Assembly: GCA_910574205.1 (NCBI GenBank) | Contig: CAJSYJ010000001.1 | Coordinates: 310,001-374,000, forward strand | Origin: Bacteroidales bacterium | GTDB taxonomy: Bacteria; Bacteroidota; Bacteroidia; Bacteroidales; Rikenellaceae | DNA: 64,000 nucleotides | Direction: 5' to 3' | Part shown: positions 36,713 through 43,601 of the stretch, one piece after another | Layout of the letters: every line of letters starts with the position of its first letter | Numbering within the stretch: position 1 is the stretch's first letter | Translations under genes and position numbers: made by a program | Notes under the pieces: generated by a model | What the model was told of the DNA's origin: nothing | The model's input: only the letters and a program-made list of their open reading frames with translations | The model's database searches: none

Positions 36713-37379
36713 AGCCGTAACCGGTGCGTGTGGTAAGATTGCGCCCGTAACGCCCTATCTTGCGGCGCATGCGCGTGATGTTGACATCCACGGTGCGGTC
36801 GGTAACGACCGTCCGACGCCCCCACACGCGGTCCATGATCTGCTCGCGCGAGAGCACCGCACCGCGATTCGACATAAGAAGAGCCAGTATGTCGAACTCC
36901 TTGCGTGTGAGCGCCACGACCTCGCCGTCGACACTCGCGCGCTTGGCATCCATGTCGAGCACCAGCCCCTCGTAGCGCAGAAGCTCGCCGGCCGTGCGGG
37001 ACGAGTGCGACGAGCGTCGCAGCACCGACCTTACCCTCGCCGACAGCTCGGCAACCGAAAACGGCTTGGTAACATAGTCGTCGGCACCGATATCCAACCC
37101 CTCGACGGCATCCTGCGCCGAGTCGCGCGCCGTACAGAATATCACGGGCATATCGGCCGTCGACGGGCGCGAGCGAATTATGCGCGCAAGCGAAAAACCG
37201 CTCAGCTCGCCCATCATCACATCTAAAATGGCAAGGTCGAAACGTTCCAGATCGAGCGTCAGCGCCCGCTCGGCACTCTCGGCCGTCGTAACGTCATAGC
37301 CCTCGCGTTCGAGGTTGAAACGCAGTATCTCGCATAACGACTCCTCGTCGTCGACGACAAGGATATGTTTAGGTTTCAT
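36696..37379 (-). CDS. OmpR/PhoB-family response regulator
   Basis: 227 residues from MKPKHILVVDD (an upstream Met at 37391 is in frame). The receiver has the acidic pair in VVDDEES, phospho-acceptor Asp in AILDVMMGE, and Lys in YVTKPFSV. The C-terminal winged helix (ALTRKEFDILALLMSNRGAV, then VDVNITRMRRKIG) binds DNA. PhoB-like by neighbourhood; other OmpR-class systems look the same at this level. Confidence 0.92.
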   Translation of the reverse strand: MKPKHILVVDDEESLCEILRFNLEREGYDVTTAESAERALTLDLERFDLAILDVMMGELSGFSLARIIRSRPSTADMPVIFCTARDSAQDAVEGLDIGADDYVTKPFSVAELSARVRSVLRRSSHSSRTAGELLRYEGLVLDMDAKRASVDGEVVALTRKEFDILALLMSNRGAVLSREQIMDRVWGRRTVVTDRTVDVNITRMRRKIGRYGRNLTTRTGYGYGFED

Positions 37380-37405
37380 AGTTTCGCACATACATTTTGC
37401 TTCGG

Positions 37406-37413
37406 CAAATATA
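37406..37413 (-). promoter_or_regulatory. -7 box for the two-component operon
   Basis: CAAATATA reads TATATTTG on the minus strand, about 27 bases before the likely ATG. Confidence 0.55.
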
Positions 37414-37550
37414 GGCGATGCGCCCTACGCGGCAAACCGCCGACGGCAAATTTAATGAAAACGTAACAATATCGCACTATTTTCGGCGCTACCGGATACG
37501 TTTCGCTCGGCATATTCAGGGGAAGGCTTGCTTTTGCCCTCGCTTATTCG

Positions 37551-37558
37551 TACATTTG
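37551..37558 (+). promoter_or_regulatory. -7 box for the aldehyde dehydrogenase gene
   Basis: TACATTTG, preceded by CTCGCTTATTCG, which matches the end of the tandem repeat unit at 1829-1903. The ATG is 24 bases downstream. Confidence 0.6.
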
Positions 37559-37582
37559 CATAATCCGAAACAAGAACGATAT

Positions 37583-38962
37583 ATGTCAACAGAGTATACC
37601 GCCCAGCAGATAGAGGCCGCCGTAGCCGAACAGAGAGATTTTTTCCGCAGCCGCGCGACGCTCGACACCGCATACCGCCGCGAGATGCTGCGGCGACTGG
37701 CCGATGCGCTCGATAGGTGGGAGCAGCCGCTTTGCGACGCTCTGGCCGCCGATCTTCACAAGTCCCGCGAGGAGGCGTACATGACCGAGCTGAGCATCGT
37801 CAGAGACGAGATCCGATATCATCTGCGGCATCTGCGCGGCTGGGCGCGTCCGCAGCGCAGGCGCACGCCGTTGAAGATGTTCCCCTCGCGCAGCCGCATC
37901 GTGGTCGAGCCGCTGGGCGTAGCGCTTATCGTCTCTCCGTGGAACTATCCCGTGCAGCTGCTGCTCAACCCGCTCGTAGCGGCCGTTTCGGCCGGCTGCA
38001 CGGCCGTATTGAAGCCCTCGCCCCACACGCCGCACGTATCCGAGACTCTAGCGCAGATGATAAGCCGAACATTCGACCGGCGATACATCACCGTCATCGA
38101 GGGCGGCCGCGAGGTCAATACCATGTTGTTCGAACAGCGTTACGACATCATATTCTTCACGGGCAGCCCGTCGCTGGGCAGGGTCGTCATGCAGGCCGCG
38201 GCACGCCACCTCACGCCCGTGGTGTTGGAGTTGGGAGGCAAGAGCCCCTGCATCGTGGACCGCGACGCCGACATACGTATCGCCGCGCGGCGCATCGCAT
38301 GGGGCAAGACGCTCAATGCCGGACAGACATGTATCGCTCCCGACTATCTGCTCATACACCGCAGCGTGAAACAACGCTTCGTCGAGGAGTTCGCCGCAGC
38401 CATCAGGCAGATGCACGGCGACGACCCGCAGCAGAGTCCGCACTATGTACGCATGGTAGACGATGCGGCATTCCGGCGCGTCGTGTCGTACCTCGACCAA
38501 GGGCGTGCGGCGGTCGGAGGCCGAAGCTGCACCGACGACCGGTATATAGAGCCGACGCTACTCGACGACGTAGCCGCCGATGCCGCCGTCATGCGGGAGG
38601 AGATATTCGGCCCAGTGCTGCCGATGATCGGCTTCGACGATATAGCCCAGGCCGTCCGATTCATCGCCGGCAGGGAGCGGCCGCTGGCTCTATACTATTT
38701 CGGCCGGCCGGCCGCAGGACGCGAAGTCGTCCGCCAGACATCGTCGGGCGGCGCCTGCATCAACGACACGATAATGCACATCGCCAACCACAGACTGCCC
38801 TTCGGCGGCGTCGGCAACTCGGGCATGGGCGCCTATCACGGCCGCACGGGCTTCGAGGCCTTTTCGCACCGCCGTGCCGTCGTCACGACACCCACGGCAT
38901 TCGATCTGCCGTTCCGCTATATGCCCTACCGCATGTTCCGCTGGGTTAAAAAGATTCTATGA
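37583..38962 (+). CDS. aldehyde dehydrogenase (class 3-like)
   Basis: 459 residues from MSTEYTAQQ at 37583; the upstream frame is promoter DNA. Catalytic Cys in NAGQTCIAPDY, general base Glu in VLELGGKSPCIV, nucleotide-binding block FFTGSPSLGRVVM, and SPWNYPVQLL near residue 115. The length fits class 3 NAD(P)-dependent enzymes that lack the long C-terminal tail. It oxidises aliphatic or aromatic aldehydes. Its 3' end overlaps the convergent invertase gene by 17 bases. Confidence 0.93.
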   Translation: MSTEYTAQQIEAAVAEQRDFFRSRATLDTAYRREMLRRLADALDRWEQPLCDALAADLHKSREEAYMTELSIVRDEIRYHLRHLRGWARPQRRRTPLKMFPSRSRIVVEPLGVALIVSPWNYPVQLLLNPLVAAVSAGCTAVLKPSPHTPHVSETLAQMISRTFDRRYITVIEGGREVNTMLFEQRYDIIFFTGSPSLGRVVMQAAARHLTPVVLELGGKSPCIVDRDADIRIAARRIAWGKTLNAGQTCIAPDYLLIHRSVKQRFVEEFAAAIRQMHGDDPQQSPHYVRMVDDAAFRRVVSYLDQGRAAVGGRSCTDDRYIEPTLLDDVAADAAVMREEIFGPVLPMIGFDDIAQAVRFIAGRERPLALYYFGRPAAGREVVRQTSSGGACINDTIMHIANHRLPFGGVGNSGMGAYHGRTGFEAFSHRRAVVTTPTAFDLPFRYMPYRMFRWVKKIL

Positions 38963-39614
38963 CCGCACGCTTTGCCGCAGCATGCCTGCCGCAGCTCCGC
39001 CGCGAATATATCTCGTCGACGGCGCTGTCCGTAAGCCGGAACCGATGAAACGTCTTGGCCGATACGCCTAACACGCGGCATATCCCGGCCAACGGCATAC
39101 CGCGGCGCAGCATCTCCATAATCTCGTCCCGACGACGGCCGAGCGACTGCTGCTTGACGCACGATCCCTTTCTGCGCCCGAGCACCACACCCTCGGCGCG
39201 CCGGGCTGCCAGCGCTTCGCGCGTGCGCATCGATATCAGGTTGCGCTCTATCTCGGCGGCGAGGCCGAATGCGAAGCAGAGTACCTTGCTGTTGATCGAG
39301 TCGTCGAAGGCGGAACCGTACTTCGTGCTGTACAGGACTATCCCGCGTTCGAGACACATTCCCATGATAGACATTATTTCGGTCAGCGTTCGGCTGAGCC
39401 GCGACAACTCCGTAACGACCAACGTATCGCCGCGCTTCATGCGTGCCAGTGCATTGCCCAGCTTGCGCTCCCTGCCGCTCTTGCGCCCGCTCACGACCTC
39501 CGTTACCCAACGTTCGACATGCAGATCGCGCGAAGCGGCGAAACGCAATATCTCTTCGCGCTGATTCTTCAGATGCTGTTTTTCCGTGCTGATTCTGAGA
39601 TAGGCTACCGTCAT
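38946..39614 (-). CDS. Mpi-like serine recombinase (DNA invertase)
   Basis: 222 residues from MTVAYLRIS at 39614. The resolvase/invertase domain has nucleophile Ser9 in YLRISTEKQ, the conserved VTELSRLSRT block, LYSTKYGSAFDDS and AEIERNLISMRTREAL. A C-terminal helix-turn-helix follows (GMPLAGICRVLGVSAKTFHRF). Closest in type to B. fragilis Mpi, which inverts many promoters at AAACGTTCGT-like repeats. Such a repeat pair lies 57-200 bases upstream of its own start. Confidence 0.9.
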   Translation of the reverse strand: MTVAYLRISTEKQHLKNQREEILRFAASRDLHVERWVTEVVSGRKSGRERKLGNALARMKRGDTLVVTELSRLSRTLTEIMSIMGMCLERGIVLYSTKYGSAFDDSINSKVLCFAFGLAAEIERNLISMRTREALAARRAEGVVLGRRKGSCVKQQSLGRRRDEIMEMLRRGMPLAGICRVLGVSAKTFHRFRLTDSAVDEIYSRRSCGRHAAAKRAVIESF

Positions 39615-39670
39615 GTGTTTTTGCATTAAAGGTAGCCGTTTATATGCAGATGCCGGCTATATCGGCGGGC

Positions 39671-39816
39671 AAAAAACGTTCGTTTTATTCCTCCACGACA
39701 TACTGCCGACAGATATTGCAAAGATATTATTTTTCTATCGGAATGCAAATAATTTACACGAAAAACATCTGCCGTCTAACCATTTGCGCTCCCCGCGTAT
39801 TTTATTGAACGTTTTT
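39671..39816. promoter_or_regulatory. predicted invertible promoter segment
   Basis: Inverted repeats CAAAAAACGTTC (39670-39681) and GAACGTTTTTG (39807-39817) bound about 125 bp. The left site reads AAAACG-TT-CGTTTT, two mirrored half-sites around an asymmetric TT, the expected layout for a serine-invertase site. The right site, read on the other strand, is AAAACG-TT-CAATAA. One promoter lies inside and points left at the invertase. Inversion would aim it, plus an ATG in frame, at the DUF2589 gene. Confidence 0.7.
39719..39749 (-). promoter_or_regulatory. promoter within the invertible segment
   Basis: On the minus strand TTTG (39746-39749), 19 bases, then TATCTTTG (39719-39726): an exact fit to the Bacteroidetes consensus. 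In this orientation it drives the invertase, whose ATG is at 39614. Confidence 0.7.
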
Positions 39817-40347
39817 GTCAAGCCGATCGCCGAGCTTATCGCCGCACCGCTCACGGCGGCATGCGACTCGCAGAAGAGACTGGCGCAGTCGGTTTTCGAG
39901 TTCATGACGGAGATAGGTTATGCCGATGCCGAGAAGCAGACGCCGCGCCTGTTGTCGTTCAATCTCGAACGCCCCGTCGAGGGCTCCGACTCCACGCAGC
40001 AGCTGACCGTCAACGCACCGTTCATAGGTCTGGTTCCGCTGCCGTCGCTGCTGATCGACGACGTTCAGATCGATTTCCAAATGGAGGTTACCACCACCGA
40101 GACCTCGACGGAAAAGAGCGATAAGGAGGCTTCGGTAAGCAGCAATGCCAGCTTCAAATTCGGATGCTTCGCCAGCGGCTCGGTCAGCGTCAACGGCAAG
40201 GTATCGTCCTCGCGCGAGAATACGCGTTCGACCAACCAGACGGCCAAGTATCAGGTGCATGTCTCGGCACGCCAGCAGCAGCCCACCGAAGGTCTGAGCA
40301 GACTAATGGATATAATGGCCTCGTGCATCGAACCGGTCAAGAGGTAG
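39805..40347 (+). CDS. DUF2589 family protein, start codon outside current orientation
   Basis: About 180 residues visible. The body matches DUF2589: IAELIAAPLTAACDSQKRLA, FNLERPVEGSD, VPLPSLLIDDVQIDFQMEV and the closing PTEGLSRLMDIMASC. The frame continues upstream to 39613 but has no plausible ATG; TTG at 39805 is the nearest start. After inversion of 39671-39816 an ATG would precede it, giving the N-terminus MSWRNKTNVFVKP. Function of the family is unknown; these are small beta-rich proteins. Confidence 0.8.
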   Translation: MNVFVKPIAELIAAPLTAACDSQKRLAQSVFEFMTEIGYADAEKQTPRLLSFNLERPVEGSDSTQQLTVNAPFIGLVPLPSLLIDDVQIDFQMEVTTTETSTEKSDKEASVSSNASFKFGCFASGSVSVNGKVSSSRENTRSTNQTAKYQVHVSARQQQPTEGLSRLMDIMASCIEPVKR

Positions 40348-40417
40348 CGACGATCGGAGAAATAACGGATAACATCTGTGATTTCTTAAAGGAAACACAC
40401 CAAGCGCATCAAACGAA

Positions 40418-40499
40418 AATCTCCCGGACGGGTAGTACTAATGGTACGTCCCGTCCGGGAGATTGAGCAAGCGGCAGTAGGATGCCGCTTTCACGAAAA
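40418..40499. repeat. covarying hairpin repeat, copy 1
   Basis: Outer stem AATCTCCCGGACGGG (40418-40432) / CCCGTCCGGGAGATT (40450-40464), conserved inner TAGTAC / GTACGT with loop TAATG, then a second stem GCGGCA / TGCCGC (40471-40488), TTT and CACGAAAA. It lies downstream of the DUF2589 gene. Confidence 0.75.
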
Positions 40500-40520
40500 C
40501 CGATTAAGCTCCACGGCTCA

Positions 40521-40647
40521 TTTTTTTTCGTCAAAAGCGGTATTATACAACGCAAACGAAGATCCGCCCGGATGGGTAGTACCGGCGTACGTCCCATTCG
40601 GGCGGATAGAGTGCGTGGCAGTAGAATGCCGCTTTTCACGAAAAAAA
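40521..40647. repeat. covarying hairpin repeat, copy 2, with inverted ends
   Basis: Outer stem ATCCGCCCGGATGGG (40562-40576) / CCCATTCGGGCGGAT (40593-40607), inner TAGTAC / GTACGT with loop CGGC, and tail hairpin GTGGCA / TGCCGC (40615-40632) plus TTTTCACGAAAAAAA. The left flank from 40521 is an imperfect inverted copy of that tail, so the whole 127 bases are palindromic, like a small MITE. Confidence 0.75.
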
Positions 40648-40759
40648 CAGGTGCGCAGCCGGCCTACTCGGTTACCGCGACAACAATCGTTGAATCGCGT
40701 CGGATCATCGGTAAGGGTTCCGGTGCGCACCTGCCGGCGCTGCATTGTGTTTTAAGCCG

Positions 40760-40915
40760 TTATGCAGCTACCTGTGTGATAAGCGTCCATGTATACATCT
40801 CATTCAAATCAATTTCCATATTTATCTGTCGCCCGTCATTATCCACTGCAACGGCAGCTCGGGGTTCAGCTTTTAACGGCAACCATTGTTCCCGACCGGC
40901 CACATCGGTCGGCCG
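40760..40915 (-). pseudogene. possible gene remnant
   Basis: An open frame of 51 codons ending at TAA (40760-40762) reads like a protein C-terminus (EQWLPLKAEPRAAVAVDNDG, then MEIDLNEMYTWTLITQV). It has no good start: the frame opens after TGA at 40916-40918, with GTG as the only early start. Probably the tail of a lost gene or a short unannotated peptide. Confidence 0.3.
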
Positions 40916-40918
40916 TCA

Positions 40919-41196
40919 AGCGGTAGCAGATAGAAAAAGTGCGATATCCGGCCGTTGCTGTTATTTGCAAATTTGACCTAAGGATGATTCTGCGGCCGGA
41001 ATATCGCACGACCTATACCCCGCCGCCCGATGACGGCGGGACGGCGTTACCAGATTCCTTTGTAATAAAACCTCATCGTAGGGGTATAATTTCCTCGCTC
41101 CGCAGCCGAATGCGGTTGCGGAAAGCGGTTATATCGTATATCACAGTAGTCGGTACGGCGCATAACATATAGGTTATTTGTGAATGCGCCCGCAGA
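40919..41196. other. intergenic stretch
   Basis: No convincing gene. A short frame at 40939-41172 (+) has poor codon use and no family match. A small GC-rich stem (CCGCCG...CGGCGG) lies near 41021-41041. Confidence 0.4.
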
Positions 41197-41224
41197 AAAT
41201 AAAAAGGGGCGCGGTGTCAGCCCC
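41193..41224 (-). terminator. terminator of the ncRNA
   Basis: Stem GGGGC (41206-41210) / GCCCC (41220-41224) followed on the minus strand by five T, A, four T. Confidence 0.7.
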
Positions 41225-41428
41225 TACTCGCAGGTCTTGGGAACCCTTAACGTGAAGCTGTCCTGCGCCCTTGTCCGTCCCGTCCATAATTGAACGGGAC
41301 ATAACAAGGACTGGCAACCATTATACCACGTTAAACAACCTCTTTCGAGGCTCCCAAGTTTACGAGTAGGTATAAAGAGTTGTTTACCCTTTATGATGTT
41401 ATGTCCGTCGGCCTATGCCGAATCGTAT
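41197..41428 (-). ncRNA. structured ~230-nt ncRNA, possibly 6S-like
   Basis: The minus strand has TAACTTTG (41434-41441) as -7 box at one end and GGGGC / GCCCC followed by TTTTTATTTT at the other. Between them the RNA folds into a long rod. Plus-strand pairs: 41223-41230 with 41363-41370, 41236-41242 with 41352-41358, 41247-41254 with 41327-41334, 41269-41274 with 41304-41309, and 41277-41283 with 41294-41300. A small CCTC-GAAA-GAGG hairpin sits in one side of the bubble. A rod with a bubble and an apical stem recalls 6S RNA (SsrS / Bacteroidales-1 type). The ncRNA call is firm; its identity is not. Confidence 0.65.
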
Positions 41429-41433
41429 AGTTG

Positions 41434-41441
41434 CAAAGTTA
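41434..41441 (-). promoter_or_regulatory. -7 box of the ncRNA
   Basis: TAACTTTG on the minus strand; no clear TTG at -33. Confidence 0.5.
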
Positions 41442-41515
41442 ACATATTTTTATTTATAGATGGTTTGCTTTGTGTATTTATTTTCTCCGGTACAAATATA
41501 AAACAAATCTTTTAC

Positions 41516-41548
41516 AATGACAAATACATGAAATAAGAATTTGTCATT
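41516..41548. promoter_or_regulatory. inverted repeat before the XRE genes
   Basis: AATGACAAAT (41516-41525) and ATTTGTCATT (41539-41548), a perfect 10-bp inverted repeat with a 13-base spacer, 18 bases before the first XRE ATG. It is a likely operator for autoregulation. Confidence 0.55.
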
Positions 41549-41566
41549 ATTAAAGTCCTTTGTTTT

Positions 41567-41797
41567 ATGAAACGACAAAGGCGCAACGATAAATTGCTTG
41601 CTGCAATAGGAGAGAAGTTGGTAAAGATACGTGAAGCAAAAGGACTATCGCAACAAAAAGTTTATATTCATACCGGTATAGATATGGATATGATCGAACG
41701 CGGAGAGTATAATCTTACATTAAGCACGCTGTCAGACCTTTGCGACTATTACAATATTTCGATAAAGGAGTTTTTCGATGGAGTGGAAAATCCTTGA
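41567..41797 (+). CDS. XRE-family HTH regulator 1
   Basis: 76 residues, a single Cro/C1-type helix-turn-helix: IGEKLVKIREAKGLSQQKVY, then LTLSTLSDLCDYYNISIKEFF. DNA-binding only, no effector domain. AT-rich compared with neighbours. The next gene starts 11 bases later and is a paralogue, so the two likely form one transcript. Possibly phage- or ICE-derived. Confidence 0.85.
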   Translation: MKRQRRNDKLLAAIGEKLVKIREAKGLSQQKVYIHTGIDMDMIERGEYNLTLSTLSDLCDYYNISIKEFFDGVENP

Positions 41798-41808
41798 TTA
41801 ATGCGATT

Positions 41809-42057
41809 ATGGACAAGCAACGGCATAATGAATCGTTAATGAAAGCAGTCGCAGAGAGATTCGCAGAGCTGCGAAAGTCTGCCGGCTTATCGCAAATACA
41901 AGTCTATCGTGAAGTCAGAATACATATCGGCCGCATCGAGTCGGGTTATTCCAATATTACGATAGGTACGTTTTCCGATCTTTGCAAATATTACAAAATA
42001 TCGTTCACAGATTTTTTCGATTCGATAGAAACAGAGTCATTAAAGAATCAAGAATAA
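41809..42057 (+). CDS. XRE-family HTH regulator 2
   Basis: 82 residues from MDKQRHNESL at 41809; the frame is open upstream to 41740, but that overlaps gene 1. Same fold: VAERFAELRKSAGLSQIQVY and ITIGTFSDLCKYYKISFTDFF. Clear paralogue of gene 1 (shared GLSQ, SDLC, FFD), likely from a local duplication. Confidence 0.82.
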   Translation: MDKQRHNESLMKAVAERFAELRKSAGLSQIQVYREVRIHIGRIESGYSNITIGTFSDLCKYYKISFTDFFDSIETESLKNQE

Positions 42058-42159
42058 TAATGTGTATAGGCATGGTTCAATGCGCTGCATTGAACTTTTA
42101 TTGAAAATTATTTACGAGAATTATCGGATAAAATAAAGCCAGACTTTAATAAACCAGAA

Positions 42160-42396
42160 TTGCAACAGACAGATCCCATATTGGTAGAGTCGATAGCCAA
42201 GCGTCTGCAAGAAATACGAGAGCGACACAAACACACTAAGGAGTTTGTATTGCACGGTACCTGTTTGGCGATATCCGATTATGAACGAAAGGTAAAATCG
42301 CTGACATTGGCATCGATAGCCAGGTTCTGCCTATTTTACAATATCTCGCTCGACGAATTTTTCCATGGCATTACTTATCCGAAACAGACAAAATAG
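42160..42396 (+). CDS. XRE-family HTH regulator 3, atypical start
   Basis: About 78 residues from TTG at 42160. The fold resembles the other two (VESIAKRLQEIRERHKHTKEF, then LTLASIARFCLFYNISLDEFF), but the GLSQ turn is replaced and no ATG is available; the frame is open for some 15 codons upstream. It may use TTG or may be a decaying copy. Confidence 0.6.
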   Translation: MQQTDPILVESIAKRLQEIRERHKHTKEFVLHGTCLAISDYERKVKSLTLASIARFCLFYNISLDEFFHGITYPKQTK

Positions 42397-42447
42397 GAAT
42401 GTTTTCATAAACGAGCGCACGTTTTCGTTAATCCGCACGTGAAGAAA

Positions 42448-42528
42448 GCGCCGATGGGTAGTACTGTCGTACGTTCCATTGGCGCATTCGAACGAGGCGA
42501 AGTAAATGCCGCCTTTTCACGAAAAAAA
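42448..42528. repeat. covarying hairpin repeat, copy 3
   Basis: Stem GCGCCGATGGG (42448-42458) / TCCATTGGCGC (42475-42485, with G-T pairs), inner TAGTAC / GTACGT, loop TGTC, then a GGCG...CGCC stem (42496-42513), TTTTCACGAAAAAAA. It ends right at the mdh stop, so it lies in the 3' region of mdh. Confidence 0.7.
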
Positions 42529-43524
42529 TCAGAGGTTCGGATTAATCTCCGACCACTTTGAGACAGGAGGCAGGACACCCATAGAGATCACTTCGTCACG
42601 GAGCTTGCAGAGATGCTCGTAACTGCTCTTCAAGGCGGCATGCTCTTCGGGAGTGCCCTCGACGAACTTGTAGGTTGCGCCGTCGCGGGTAATGGATGTC
42701 TCCATAGCCATCATGATATTCTTGAATTCGGGGGTATCGACATAGACGCCGGCAGGCCAGCGGAAAGCCTCGCCGCCCATAGCCGCCGCGATCATCTCGA
42801 TAGAGAGATAGGCAGGGCTCTGGAATGACGAGCGGCCGCGCAGGTCGATGATGTTCTTGCCGCCCTGAATGACACGCTGACGGAGCGCCTCCCAATCCTC
42901 GACGGGCATCTTAGTGCCGATAAGCTCGGTCAGAGGCTTGCCCGATATGGTAGTGGTAGAGGCGAATACGGCCATCTGCTCGCCGTGACCGCCATAGGTG
43001 CGGCTGTTGCGGACCTCGTCAGGCGAGATATGGAAGTACTTGGCCAGCTCGCTGCGAAGACGCGTGCTGTCCAAAGCGGCCAGCGTGGTTACCTGCGACG
43101 GTTTGAGTCCCGACCATATAAGCGTCACAAGACCCGTGATGTCGGCGGGGTTGAAGATCACGACGACATGCTTCACATCGGGGCAATAGCTTTTTATATC
43201 CTTGCCTAACTGCTCGGCAATGGCGGCGTTGCCCTTCAACAGATCCTCGCGCGTCATGCCGGCCTTGCGTGCGGCACCGCCCGAAGAGACGATATACTTG
43301 GCTCCGGTCAGCGCCTCGGCGATATCGGAGGTATAGGTAATGTTCACACCCTCGAAACCGCAATGCAGCAGCTCCTCGACCACACCCTCCAATGCCGGTG
43401 CGAACGGATCGTAAAGACAGATGTTAGGCGTGAGGTGCATCATAAGTGCCGTCTGCGCCATGTTAGAGCCGATCATGCCGGCCGCGCCCACGATAGTAAG
43501 TTTCTCTTCCGTAATGAATTTCAT
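42529..43524 (-). CDS. mdh: malate dehydrogenase
   Basis: 331 residues of the lactate/malate dehydrogenase superfamily. NAD-binding VGAAGMIGSNMAQTAL, SSGGAARKAGMTREDLLKGN with the substrate Arg residues, IFNPADITG, and the catalytic His in YGGHGEQMAVFAS. It interconverts malate and oxaloacetate, part of the succinate-producing branch in Bacteroidales. It ends beside hairpin repeat copy 3. Confidence 0.93.
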   Translation of the reverse strand: MKFITEEKLTIVGAAGMIGSNMAQTALMMHLTPNICLYDPFAPALEGVVEELLHCGFEGVNITYTSDIAEALTGAKYIVSSGGAARKAGMTREDLLKGNAAIAEQLGKDIKSYCPDVKHVVVIFNPADITGLVTLIWSGLKPSQVTTLAALDSTRLRSELAKYFHISPDEVRNSRTYGGHGEQMAVFASTTTISGKPLTELIGTKMPVEDWEALRQRVIQGGKNIIDLRGRSSFQSPAYLSIEMIAAAMGGEAFRWPAGVYVDTPEFKNIMMAMETSITRDGATYKFVEGTPEEHAALKSSYEHLCKLRDEVISMGVLPPVSKWSEINPNL

Positions 43525-43601
43525 AGTATATATGATTTTAATGCCATGTATCGATATCCTCTATCTTGGATAGCCATCAGCAAAAACCCTGCAACGAAGC
43601 G

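Noticed and set aside
41197..41428. tmRNA or RNase P RNA
   Set aside because: No T-arm motif or tag reading frame for tmRNA, and too short and rod-like for RNase P.
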